Source: JAOXRU01 sp965247735 (lineage in GTDB: Bacteria > Bacteroidota > Bacteroidia > Flavobacteriales > Flavobacteriaceae). Taken from it: DNA of 64,000 nucleotides. Of the stretch, positions 38,967 through 51,100 are shown one piece after another; position 1 is the stretch's first letter, and each line of letters begins with the position of its first letter. The notes beneath the pieces were generated by a model. The model ran no database searches. It had not been told where the DNA came from and saw nothing but the letters and a program-made list of their open reading frames with translations. The stretch is from assembly GCA_965247735.1 (NCBI GenBank), contig CBDFHN010000001.1, positions 372,001-436,000 on the forward strand. Direction: 5' to 3'. Both the position numbers and the translations under genes were made by a program.

Positions 38967-39800
38967 GAATAGGCAATAGGGCTTACTCGTGAGCTAAAAA
39001 AGAAAAAAGAAAATAGAAAATAGAGAAAAGATCGCTGCGCTTAAAGAAACAAGAAACAAGATCTTACTAAAAAGCTTATCGATTAGGTATCTTAATACTC
39101 ACTACTCAATACTATTTAGAGAAAAGATCGCTGCGCTTAAAGAAACAAGAAAATAGATTAAAAATAATATGGAGTACTAAAGGCTTCTCATCAATGTTTT
39201 AACAATAGCATTGATGAGAAGCTTTTTGCTTTTGAAGAGAAAGAGATAGAGAAAAGACCGCTTCGCTGTTAGAAACAAGAAACAAGAAACAAGAGACAAG
39301 AATCAAGACCTTACTAAAAAGCCTCTCGGCTAGGTATCTTAATACTCAATACTTTGTACTCACTACTATTTTTTAAGATCGCTGCGCTGTTAGAAACAAG
39401 AAACAAGACCTTACTAAAAAGCCTCTCGATTAGGTATCTCAATACTCAATACTTTGTACTCACTACCATTTTTAAGATCCTTTGTCACATCGAGTTAAAT
39501 TGTGAAGAGCAGCGTAGCAATTTAGTATCGAGATGCTAGGTTGTTCTCGATACAACTGCTTTTTCATTAGCATTACAAAGCATTCACTCGAACTGACATT
39601 TGGGTTGTGAATTCTAAATATTGAATTAAAGACCGCTGCGCTTAAAGAAACAAGACTATTTACCAAAAAACCTCTTGGCTAGGTATCTTAACACTTTGTA
39701 CTCACTACTCAATACTATTTTTTTAAGACTGCTTCTCGTTAACTATAAAGCCACACGGCTAGGTATCTCAATACTCAATACTTTGTACTCACTACTATTT
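38967..39800. repeat. Dispersed intergenic repeats between cassettes B and C (no gene)
   Basis: Several mosaic copies of the GATCGCT-N-CGCTG / TTAGGTATCTTAATAC words. About 39480-39610 holds a different element: CACATCGAGT near its left end, TATCGAGATGC and TCTCGATACAAC in the middle, ACTCGAACTGACA at its right end. That resembles a widespread Bacteroidota intergenic repeat with inverted halves. The small ORFs at 39354 and 39472 are repeat sequence. Confidence 0.75.
39183..39227 (+). terminator. Hairpin terminator downstream of SprF-like B
   Basis: Perfect 14-bp stem GCTTCTCATCAATG (39183-39196) / CATTGATGAGAAGC (39209-39222) followed by TTTTT. It lies ~216 bp after the stop codon; a degenerate version follows the metalloprotease gene. 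Confidence 0.7.
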
Positions 39801-39820
39801 TAATACTATTTTACTTTTTA

Positions 39821-39886
39821 TTCACAACAGAATAGTAATACTTAACAACATTATTGTAGGAATTTAAGTTCTATTTCGTAGTATTG
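39821..39886 (+). promoter_or_regulatory. Shared 66-bp promoter element, copy 4 (166-aa gene C)
   Basis: TTCACAACA at 39821, TTAACAACAT at 39842, TAGTATTG at 39879. The start codon is 129 bp beyond, exactly as in copy 1. Confidence 0.75.
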
Positions 39887-40007
39887 TTACTGTGGTTATG
39901 TTTTTGTAAATAGCTTAACTGGTTTAACAACAGTATAAAACATAATAAAATTGATAACTAATTATCTAGCTAGTAAAGAGTAATATTAACCTTAAAAACC
40001 ACAATAG

Positions 40008-40508
40008 ATGGCATTAGATAATTTAATTAGTATTCAAATTACAGAAGCAGATGTAGTACAGATCAAGACTGGAATTGACATGATTAATACCGCTCTAAAA
40101 GACAAAGTAATTAACCTAACGCCAGACGAACGTAGGCAATACGGAAGTATAGCAGACCGTAATAAGTCATTGGTAGACAAGTGCAAAGATTATATGAGTC
40201 GTGCTCCTGAGACTATGCCAACTATTATTGATAAAGCAGAGTTTGAGGCAGACTACAAAGCAAGATATCAGTTAGAATCTCCAATTAGAGACCTTAATAT
40301 GGTATTAGAAAAATTGCAAGACACCAAAACTTTATTAGACCATGATAACTTTAATGCTAGCATAGCGTATTATAGGTATATAAAGTTTTTAGCACAACAA
40401 AACGAACCTGGTACTACTAGTATTCATCAGGATTTAAAAAAACATTACCAGTCTAGAGGTAAAACTACAAGCGATACAAGTAGTAATACTCCTGACGACC
40501 AACCATAA
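40008..40508 (+). CDS. Unknown 166-aa protein, linked to the adhesin cassettes (copy C)
   Basis: Paralogue of the product at 8293 (~93% identical, same length). Differences are conservative in the helical body (for example TAIEMINLTLKDK/TGIDMINTALKDK, LNRVLEK/LNMVLEK) and more frequent in the polar tail, which ends SDTSSNTPDDQP. No signal peptide or membrane segment. The upstream 190 bp and the terminator match copy A, and an 88-bp repeat array and adhesin C follow. Cassette B has no copy, so either one copy serves several adhesins or B arose without it. Function unknown; probably cytoplasmic. Confidence 0.85.
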   Translation: MALDNLISIQITEADVVQIKTGIDMINTALKDKVINLTPDERRQYGSIADRNKSLVDKCKDYMSRAPETMPTIIDKAEFEADYKARYQLESPIRDLNMVLEKLQDTKTLLDHDNFNASIAYYRYIKFLAQQNEPGTTSIHQDLKKHYQSRGKTTSDTSSNTPDDQP

Positions 40509-40535
40509 AGATTTTGATTGTTTTTTGATGATTAT

Positions 40536-40575
40536 AGCTAATAAGACCAAGCATAGGAGGTCTTATTAGCTTTTT
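40536..40575 (+). terminator. Rho-independent terminator of the 166-aa gene C
   Basis: AGCTAATAAGACC (40536-40548) / GGTCTTATTAGCT (40559-40571), perfect 13-bp stem with a 10-nt loop, followed by TTTT. Same stem as at 8825. Confidence 0.92.
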
Positions 40576-40590
40576 CTATTAGTACACTAC

Positions 40591-41558
40591 ACCACGTTGC
40601 TAGGGTGGTCATGGTAGGTTAAGAACGTGGGTATACCACGTTATACAAGTGTCTGTGGGTCGTTAGTTAAATGTCTACACTACGTTGTTAGGGTGGTCAT
40701 GGTAGGTTAAGAACGTGGGTATACCACGTTATACAAGTGTCTGTGTGTAGTTAGTTAAATGTCTACACCACGTTGTTTGGGTGGTTATGGTAGGTTAAGA
40801 ACGTGGGTATACCACGTTATACAAGTGTCTGCGGGTAGTTAGTTAAATGTCTACACCACGTTGCTAGGGTGGTCATGGTAGGTTAAGAACGTGGGTATAC
40901 CACGTTATACAAGTGTCTGTGTGTAGTTAGTTAAATGTCTACACCACGTTGTTTGGGTGGTTATGGTAGGTTAAGAACGTGGGTATACCACGTTATACAA
41001 GTGTCTGCGGGTAGTTAGTTAAATGTCTACACCACGTTGCTAGGGTGGTCATGGTAGGTTAAGAACGTAGGTATACCACGTTATACAAGTGTCTGTGGGT
41101 AGTTAGTTAAATGTCTACACCACGTTGTTTGGGTGGTTATGGTAGGTTAAGAACGTGGGTATACCACGTTATACAAGTGTCTGTGGGTAGTTAGTTAAAT
41201 GTCTACACCACGTTGTTAGGGTGGTCATGGTAGGTTAAGAACGTAGGTATACCACGTTATATAAGTGTCTGTGGGTAGTTAGTTAAATGTCTACACTACG
41301 TTGTTAGGGTGGTTATGGTAGGTTAAGAACGTAGGTATACCACGTTATACAAGTGTCTATGGGTAGTTAGTTAAATGTCTACACCACGTTGCTAGGGTGG
41401 TCATGGTAGGTTAAGAACGTGGGTATATCACGTTATACAAGTGTCTGTGTGTAGTTAGTTAAATGTCTACACCACGTTGTTTGGGTGGTTATGGTAGGTT
41501 AAGAACGTGGGTATACCACGTTATACAAGTGTCTGTGGGCAGTTGGTTAAGGTACTAT
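40591..41558. repeat. Eleven tandem copies of an 88-bp non-coding repeat
   Basis: Units start at 40591, 40679, 40767 and every 88 bp to 41471, with no length variation. Each begins ACCACGTTG, contains GGTCATGGTAGGTTAAG, then the inverted repeat AACGTGG-GTATA-CCACGTT, then CAAGTGTCTGTGGGTAGTTAG. Two sub-types (GTTG[C/T]TAGGGTGGTCATGG and GTTGTTTGGGTGGTTATGG) partly alternate, which suggests growth by 176-bp dimers. A decayed ~3-copy version is at 8875. No ORF is maintained. Confidence 0.93.
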
Positions 41559-41610
41559 ATCAGGTTATATAGGTCCAAGCTAGATGCTTTTGAGTAAGCC
41601 GTCTTGATTC

Positions 41611-41902
41611 TTGAAGCGCAGCGATCTTTTCTCTTTTTCTAACAGCGTAGCGATCTTGTTTCTTGACTCTAGCAGCGCAGCGGTCTTTTCTCTATTCTCT
41701 AACAGCGCAGCGGTCTTTTCTCTATCCTCTAGCAGCGCAGCGATCTTGTTTCTTGATTCTAACAGCGCAGCGATCTTGTTTCTTGACTCTAGCAGCGCAG
41801 CGGTCTTTTCTCTATTCTCTAACAGCGCAGCGATCTTGTTTCTTGACTCTAACAGCGCAGCGGTCTTTTCTCTATTCTCTAACAGCGTAGCGATCTTTTT
41901 TA
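41611..41902. repeat. Tandem array of a 30-bp repeat (about nine copies)
   Basis: 30-bp units such as AGCGCAGCGATCTTGTTTCT followed by TGACTCTAAC run in exact register from 41611 to 41880, with a partial copy after. They are the reverse complement of the GATCGCT-N-CGCTG words in the dispersed repeats. Stop-free frames here (for example AAVFSLFSNSAAILFLDS) arise only because 30 is a multiple of three. Confidence 0.88.
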
Positions 41903-42034
41903 GACCAAGAGTAAGCCCTATTCCCTATTGCCTTTTCGCTATTGGCTAGTAATTTCCCTTTAGAAATTAGATTAAACAGATAGAATCTCATTTTCTACAT
42001 AATATTTATAAGGCTTATAATCCTCGGAACCCAT

Positions 42035-42100
42035 TTCACCACAGGAACTTATCGTTTAACAACATATACTACGGTTTATCTGTATAATATTGTAGTATTG
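42035..42100 (+). promoter_or_regulatory. Shared 66-bp promoter element, copy 5 (adhesin C)
   Basis: TTCACCACA at 42035, TTAACAACAT at 42056, TAGTATTG at 42093. The proposed adhesin C start is 58 bp after the start of TAGTATTG. Confidence 0.75.
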
Positions 42101-42150
42101 CTCTTACAAACATGACTTTATTTTACACTTAGAGCCTTAGAAATCAAAAT

Positions 42151-45100
42151 ATGATACCTCAAAACTACTTATTGCTGTATGGTAATATTAAGAATCATAA
42201 GACCATGAAGCGTTTTTTTGTATTAAAATCACAAGCACTTGTGCTTAAGTCTTATATGCTTGTTTTTTCCTTATTTGTAGGAATATCTAAGTTGCCCTCT
42301 CTTCGCAAAAAACTGATTATGAAAACACAATTACTTAAGTTTTTAAAAGATATATTTAGCTCCTTAGCCATTAAAAAAGACCAGATAAGCTTGCCTTCAC
42401 CAAAGAACATTATGCCAATAGCGCTTTTGTTTTTGGTACTATTAGGAGGAGTGCAGCATGTTTCTGCCCAAGAAGATTCAGATGGTGTGGCTACAACGGT
42501 AGATGTAGATGATGATAATGATGGTATTTTGGATGCCTTAGAGTGTCCAACTTTAGATGCTTCTACATTTTCAATCGACTGTGTGGCAGACAATTCTTCT
42601 TGTACTTTTCCATCAGGCGGAACTCATAATGATACTAAAGGAAATGGAAATGACGCAGATCATGGAGATTCATATGGTACTATGGAACTTGGAGGATCAG
42701 GAGGTGCTACAGTAGATTGGGAATTGGATTTGCAGTTTTATAATGGACTTACAACCAATTTAAAAAACTCTAACCTTAATGGTAATGGCGTTCATTTAAG
42801 AAATTCAAATAAACTTTTAAGTCTTCAGTATTCTAATGGGAGTAATACCAATAGAACTATGAGGGCAGAATTTTCTATTGACTTTACAGGAACACCAGGA
42901 GAAATTGTATTGTCATTAACAGGTAACAACAAAGCTTCTGGAAATACTTTTGGATCCAAAAATGATACCTATAGAGTACGATGGTATAATAATAGTAACC
43001 TTACAGATCAAAGTAACGCACCAGCAACGGTTGTTAATCCTAATAATCAACTATATTCAAATTCTGGTGGAACAACTGTCTTATCACACGGTTCTACCAT
43101 AAGTAGTGGATATACTTTTTATCAACCTACTAATTATAATAACTACCAATTAACCTGGAAAATTGTGTTCCCAGCAGGCGCAAAATCTTTTAGAATAGAA
43201 GCTACAGGTGGGAATGCAACTGAGGGATTTGGTTTTACTGCAGATTTAAGAGCATGTCTAGAGGATACAGATGGTGATGGTCTAGTAGATTCTAAAGATT
43301 TAGATTCTGATAACGATGGCTGTCCAGATGTTTTAGAAGAAGGGGGTACCGATGATGATGGTGATGGTATGTTAGATGGTACAGTAAACAGTTCAACAGG
43401 AGAGATAAACCCTTCTGGGAATGGATATATGGGAACTTATGATGATGCCATAAGTGCTAGAGAATTAGGAAATATAGACGAAACTGCATTTGTGAATAGC
43501 ACAGTAACCGAAGGAGATAATATTACCTTTACGGCACCTATAGTAGAATCGCGGACAACGTCTACTTTTGATTTAGTTACTCCATTTGACCCCATTTTTA
43601 GTAGCGCCTTTTCGGGGTCTAATATCCAATACCAATGGCAGTACGACGATGGTGGCGGTGGCGGTTTTGTTGATATTAGTGGAGCCAATTCTAGTACCTA
43701 TACTATAAGCGGCACACAGCTATCAGATTCAGGAGATTATAAAGTACTTGTTTGGCATTCAGAATATACCTGCGATACGGAATACCAAAGAAGTTTATTG
43801 GTAGAACTAGCATTAGCTCCGGGAGGGGTAAGTACAGATTTAGCATTATGGTTAAAAGCCGATTCAGGAACCAGTACAACAGCCGATGGTGTAGCAAATA
43901 CTACTTGGCAAGACCAATCTAGTAATAACCTTACTGGAGTTAGTAATGATGGTGCAAGCAAACCTAGTTATAGTGAAAATGGTATAAATTTTAACCCTGC
44001 CCTTAATTGGGGAAATGGGTTGTCCGATGCTGCTGGGTACAATTTCCAAGGCAATTATATATTTGCAAACTCAGGTAAAGCTGGTATACATATTTTTTCA
44101 GCAGTACATCCTACCAATGCAGGGGATGCCAAAGTTATTTTTGACTTTGGTCAACGTACAACAAATGGATACGGCTTTACAATGAGTACCGATTTTGTAG
44201 CACTATATGCTGGTACAGGTCAGGGAAATAGTGTGAGTACCTTAAATCCCGTTTTGGCAGAAGCGGAGTTTAATTTTGGAGGATTACAAATTTTCAATAT
44301 CAATGGTAAAGAAAACCATAGTACTGCTATTGGTTTTTCTAAACTTACAGCTTCAGAAATAGATGAAAATGCAACATCAATTTCTAATGCTGGACCAGTA
44401 ACTATTGGTGCCCAATCAAAATCTGCAAACAGAAGTAATAATGGTGGACGGCGATTTTTTGGAGATATAGGAGAAGTTATCGTTTTTAGAACAGATATTT
44501 CTACGGATGAAGAAAAGCAAGTACGTTCATATTTGGGAATAAAATATGGAGTTACATTAGACCAGACTACTGCACAAGATTATATAGCGTCAGATGGAAC
44601 AACAAAAATGTGGGATGCAACGGGTACAGGAACTAGTGGTTTTAATAATAATATTTTTGGTATTGGTATGGATGAAGTTTCTACCCTAAATCAGAAAATA
44701 TCAAAATCTGTAAATACAGATGCTATAGTAACTATGGCATTAGATAATAATTTTGTGGCAAGCAATACAGATGCGTTAAGAACAACGGCATTGACAGATA
44801 TGAATTTTGTGTTTATGGCTGATAATGGTGCTAATCTTAATGAGGTAACTAGTGGATTAAGCGCGGATCATTTCTTTAGTAGAACCAACAGAGCATGGCA
44901 GGTACAAAGTACGCTGGCTACACAAGCAGTACATTTAAAGTTTGATGGTTTTGATCATAAATATGTACTATTAGAATCCGCTACCAACGATTTTTCTAGT
45001 GTAACTACCGCTTTAGGAAGTTTAGATACTAATGGGGAACTATCGGTAACATTAGCCCAAAACAAGTTTTATACTCTAGCAATTATTCCTATAGCTGCAC

Positions 45101-48100
45101 CAGGAGCATATCAAGACAAATTGACGCTTTGGTTAAAAGCAGATGCTGGTGTAGTGGGTACCACTAACGTATCATCTTGGCAGGATCAATCTTTATCCGT
45201 CTTCAACTTTACCCAAGTAACTAGCACAGGACCAAATGCAATAAGTAACCTTAGAAACTTCAACCCTGTATTAACATTTGATGGTATTAAAAATACTGCT
45301 GGGGATAATGATGATAATATTTTAGAATACCTAGGGAATCCACTGCCCGATGTAGCTGCCAATGGAAATGATATGAGCTTTTTTTATGTGATAGAAAAAA
45401 ATGGTACAGGTGGTACTAATGTATTCGTTCAGCAGGGTGCAGGTGGTAGTGTTGCTCCTAATATTTTGGAATCAGGAACATTTAGGCATACAACTGATAG
45501 TGGGATTAATAGCGTAATTGGAGCAGGAATTATTGAGAATGAATTATCACTATTTGAACATGTAAGAACTAATACAAATGTAATACCATTTAAAAACGGA
45601 AAAGCAGGTACTACTCAGAGTATAGCTGATAATAGTTTAATAGCACCTACGGGCAATAGAACTACCATAGGGGGGCGTGATCAGGCTGGTTCTGCTGATG
45701 GGGCTATCAATGGAGTCATTGCAGAAATTATTGCCTATTCAAAGAATGTACCAGATACTGCACGTCAACAAATAGAGTCGTATTTAGCATTAAAGTATGG
45801 TATTACCTTAGATCAAACTACAGCAACAGACTATTTAGCATCGGATGGAGTTACCAAAATGTGGGATGCTTCATTAAATGCTTCATTTAACAATGCTATT
45901 TTTGGTATAGGAAAGGATACAGGTTCTGTATTAGATCAGCGGGTTTCTCAAAGTGATGATTCTGGAGCTATTGTAACAATGGCATTGGACAATAATTTTG
46001 TTGTTGCCAATACCGATGCAAGTAGAACAACAGCATTAGCAGATAATAATTTTGTAATGCTAGCACATAATGGTGGAGACCTTGCAGAAGTAACCACAGG
46101 ATTAAGTGCTGCCAATTTTTATAAACGTACCAATAGAGCATGGCAAGTACAAAGTACAGGAGCATCACAAGCCGTACATCTTAAATTTGATGGTTATGAC
46201 CAAGAATATGTACTATTAGAATCTGCTACTAATGACTTTTCTGGAGTAACTACTGCTTTAGGAAGCTTAGATACTAATGGAGAAGTATCGCTAACCCTTA
46301 GTAAAAACAAGTTTTATACATTGGCAATACCATATATTGAAGCTCCAGGAGGTATACAGGAAAAATTAGCATTATGGTTAAAAGCAGATGCTGGGGTTGT
46401 AGGTACTACTAATGTATCTTCATGGCAAGACCAATCTTTAACAGGATTCAATTTTACCAAAGTAACAAGTACAGGACCAAATGGGGTAAGTAATATTAGA
46501 AATTACAATCCGGTATTAACATTTGATGGTACTATAAATACAGCAGGAACAAATGATGAAAATATTTTAGAATATAATGGAGATCCATTACCTAATGTTG
46601 CGGCAGATACTGATGATTTTAGCTTTTTTTATGTGATAGAAAAAAATGGATCAGGAGGTACTAATGTATTTGTTCAAGGACGTACAGGTAGTGCTGTGAC
46701 TCCTAACATTCTTGAAACAGGAACATTAAAACATACAACAGATACAGGGTTTAATAGTGTTACTGGAGCTGGAATTGTAAATGATGAATTGACGTTATTT
46801 GAACTTGTAAGAACCGATACATCTATAATTCCATTAAAAAATGGAAAAGCCACTGCAGCACAAAGCATAGCTGCTGATAATTTATTGGCACCTACGGGTA
46901 ATAGAACTACAATAGGAGGTCGTGATCAGGGAATTGCTTCTGATGGAACTATCAATGGAGTTATTGCAGAAATTATTGCCTATTCAAATGATGTATCAAT
47001 TACTGAACGTCAACAAATAGAATCCTATTTAGCATTAAAGTACGGTATTACCTTAGATCAAACTACAGCAACAGACTATTTGGCATCTGATGGTAGTACA
47101 AAAATGTGGGATGCTTCATTAAATGCTTCATTTAACAATGCTATTTTTGGTATTGGTATGGATGCTGGTTCGGTATTAGATCAGCGGGTATCAAAAAGTG
47201 ATGTTGATGGAGCTATAGTAACAATGGCATTAGACAATAATTTCATTGCAATAAATACCGATGCAAGCAGAACAACAGCATTAGCAGATAATAATTTTGT
47301 AACGCTAGCACATAATGGTGCTGACCTTGCAGAAGTAACCACAGGATTAAGTGCTGCCAATTTTTATAAGCGTATCAATAGAGCATGGCAGGCGCAAAGT
47401 ACCGCAGCATCACAAGCAGTACACCTTAAGTTTGACGGTTATAATCATAGCTATGTAGTATTAGAATCTGCTACTAATGATTTTTCTGGAGTAACTACTG
47501 CTTTAGGAAGCTTAGATACTAATGGAGAAGTATCGCTAACCCTTAGTAAAGACAAGTTTTATACTCTGGCAATACCAACTATTGTTGCTCCAGGAGCTGT
47601 TCAAGATGAATTAGTCTTATGGTTAAAAGCAGGTAATGGTGTTTCTCCAGAAATAAACAATACAAGTATAGTCAATTGGTTTGATCAGTCTGGGTTTAAT
47701 AATACAGCCACACAAGGAGACGGAGATAACCGCCCTACCTATTATAGCGGAAATAATGCACAGGCAATTAATTTTAATCCTGTGGTAGACTTTAATGAAA
47801 ATTCTAATGGAGCAGGCGCTAATTTTCAATACGATCATCTTGAATTTACATCAAACTTAGGTTTTACAGGCGATCCTCAGTTTAGTTTATTCGTACTTGC
47901 CGAAAATGATACAGAAGGAGCATTATTAGGTCAGGATCTACCACTGTGCAATGGAGAGTTTAGTTTTTGGACAAATACTACATCCCATGGAGTAGATGCC
48001 TGTAATAATGGGGTCTTTACTGGTATACAAACAAATAGCCTACCAACAATCCGTACAGGAATAAGCACTGTAACAACAAACAGTTTTGAGATATATGGTA

Positions 48101-51100
48101 ATGGTGGTTTATTGGCATCAGGAAGTATTGGCGGGGGTTTTACTGGCTGGTCTGGTACCGACATGAATATTGGTACTCGAAGAGATAATGAGGATGCTAA
48201 TGATGCCTATGATGGGCGAATTGGGGAAATTATCCTTTTTTCTACTGAACTTAGTGCATTAGATCGTCAAAAAGTAGATTCTTATCTAGCATTAAAATAT
48301 GGTATTACCTTAGATCAAACATCAGAACAAAATTATTTAGCATCCGATGGCACAACAAAAATGTGGAATGCAGCAGGAACAGGAGCAAGCGGATTTAACA
48401 ATGCTATTTTTGGTATTGGAGCAGATGCTCACTCTGGTTTAGACCAACGTGTGTCTAAATCGGTAATATCTGATGCTATACTAACCTTAGCAACTACAGC
48501 AAATTTTATAACAGCAAATACAGATGTAGGCAGAACATCACTTACAGATTTAAACTTTCAAACAATAGCAAATGACGGAGGTGCGGCAACATGGACTTTA
48601 ACAGGAGCTCCTACTGCTTATCAAATACTAGAAAAAGAATGGCAAGTACAAGAGACAGGTACTGTAGGTATTATACATTTTGAATTTGATGTAGCGAATG
48701 GCGATTTTGATGTGCCAACCCTAGTTTCTGGTACTAAATATTATATCATTATAGATGAAACTGCAACAGGAAATGGTTTTGCAGACGAAACTCCAATAGC
48801 ATTAACAAATACCGCAGGTAATTTATGGTCTGGGAGTTTTAATTTCACCTCAGGACAAACCTTTACAATTGCTACAGAAGGTGGTTTTGATGTTTCTGGA
48901 TTGGTCTACTATGATGAAGATGCTAATGGAGCAATTGGAGGAGCAACAGCAGAAACAGCAAGATTACAAGATATAACGATAACTTTATATGAGGATGATA
49001 ACGATAATGGAGTAATAGATGCTCCAGATGATGCAGTAGTTAACACACAAGTAACAGCAGCTGATGGTACCTATACTTTTGTAGCAGTACCTCCAGGAAA
49101 CTATCTTGCTATTATAGATCATACAGATACAGATTTAAATAATGCAGCTGCAAATGCTTCTATTACCTATGGAGCTACAACAGCTAAATTAATTGATATT
49201 GCAGTGACTACTGCAGCTTTAACGGATCAAGATTTTGGTTTTGATCAACCAGAGCTTAGTTTAAGTACAGATAATGCAGCTATTAATGAAGATGGAAGTG
49301 CACCTAATGTAGCAACAATAACAGCAACGATGTCGGTAAGCACAGGTTTTGCTACTACAGTAGTTTTAAGTTATGCAGGTACAGCTGGTGGTTCTGGAGT
49401 AGATTATACAGCATCGACAGGTACAAATGCTACTAATATAACTACAATAATAATTCCTGCGAGTACAACAATTAGTGCCAATAATTTAATTGGAAATGTT
49501 ACCCTTACAACAGTGGACAATGCCGCAATAGCAGCGAATAAAACAATTATTACTGATATTGTAGTTACAAATGCACAAGAAGGGAATGGTGTTCTTGCAG
49601 AACAAGTTACGGTCACAATAATAGATGAAGACCCAAGTATTACAAATTCAACAGTGGTTGCAAGTCCAACATCTGTGTTTGCGGATGGTATAACAACATC
49701 AACTATTACAGTTAGTTTGTTTAACGCAAGCAATGTACAGATTCCTACAGGCGGAGAAGCCGTAACTTTAACAAGTTCAGGAAGTGCAACTGATATTATA
49801 GATACTGTTGTAGATAATACCAATGGGACGTATACTTTTACAGTTAAAAACACAACAATAGAATCTGTAATTTATACAGCTGCTGTAAATTCTAATACTA
49901 TAAGTAATACAGCTTCAGTAGCTTTTATTGTACCAACTATAAATGTAACTGCAACAGGTACCAGTTTGGATGTTAGTCCAATCTCCATATCAGCAGATGG
50001 CTTTACCACTTCTACAGCAACAGTACAATTACATGATGGTACCTCTGCGATTAGTACTTCAGGAATCAAGGTTATCTTTAATGTAAGTGGATCAGCCTTG
50101 TTTAGCAATAGCAGTAATACGATTGAAGTATTGACCAATAGCAGTGGTATTGCCACAGCAACCTTAACCAATACGACAATAGAAACGGTACAAGTAAGTG
50201 CCTTGGTGGATGCCAATAATAACAGTACAGCGGATGCTCCAGTTGTAAACGAATCGAGTAATGTTGCTAGTGATGGTGACTTTGATGTGGACTTTACCCT
50301 GGCTACTATCAATGTAACGGCAACAGGTACCAGTTTGGATGTTAGTCCAATCTCTTTATCAGCAGATGGCTTTACCAATTCTACTGCAACAGTACAATTA
50401 CATGATGGAACCTCTGCGATTAGTACTTCAGGCATTAAAGTTATCTTTAATGTAAGTGGATCAGCCTTGTTTAGTAATAGTAGCAATACGATTGAAGTAT
50501 TGACCAATAGCAGTGGTATTGCCACCGCAACCTTAACAAATACGACAATAGAAACGGTACAAGTAAGTGCCTTGGTGGATGCCAATAATAACAGTACAGC
50601 AGATGCACCAGTTGTAAACGAGTCGAGTAATGTCGCTAATGATGGAAACTTTGACGTAGACTTTACCTTGGCGACTATCAATGTAACTGCAACAGGTACC
50701 AGTTTGGATGTAACTCCAATCTCCTTATCAGCAGATGGATTTACAAGTTCTACAGCAACAGTACAATTGCATGATGGAACCTCTGCGATTAGTACTTCAG
50801 GCATTAAAGTTATCTTTAATGTAAGTGGATCAGCCTTGTTTAGCAATAGCAGCAATACCATTGAAGTAGTAACCAATAGCAGTGGTATTGCCACAGCAAC
50901 CTTAACAAATACAACAATAGAAACGGTACAAGTAAGTGCCTTGGTGGATGCCAATAATAACAGTACAGCGGATGCTCCAGTTGTAAACGAGTCGAGTAAT
51001 GTCGCTAGTGATGGAGACTTTGATGTGGACTTTACCCTGGCTACTATAAATGTAACTGCAACAGGTACCAGTTTGGATGTAACTCCAATCTCCTTATCAG

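Noticed and set aside
39354..39666. Two ~60-aa ORFs between cassettes B and C
   Set aside because: They cover dispersed repeat sequence and overlap on opposite strands; no coding signature.
40591..41558. CRISPR array
   Set aside because: The whole 88-bp unit is repeated with no variable spacers, and no cas genes are present.
41611..41949. ORFs of 75 and 112 aa in the 30-bp repeat array
   Set aside because: Open only because 30 is divisible by three; low-complexity product, no promoter or conserved start.
42205..42207. Met19 as the start of adhesin C
   Set aside because: ATG at 42151 is 58 bp from the TAGTATTG box, close to the 64 bp in adhesins A and B, and follows an in-frame stop at 42130. 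Met19 remains possible but is less consistent.
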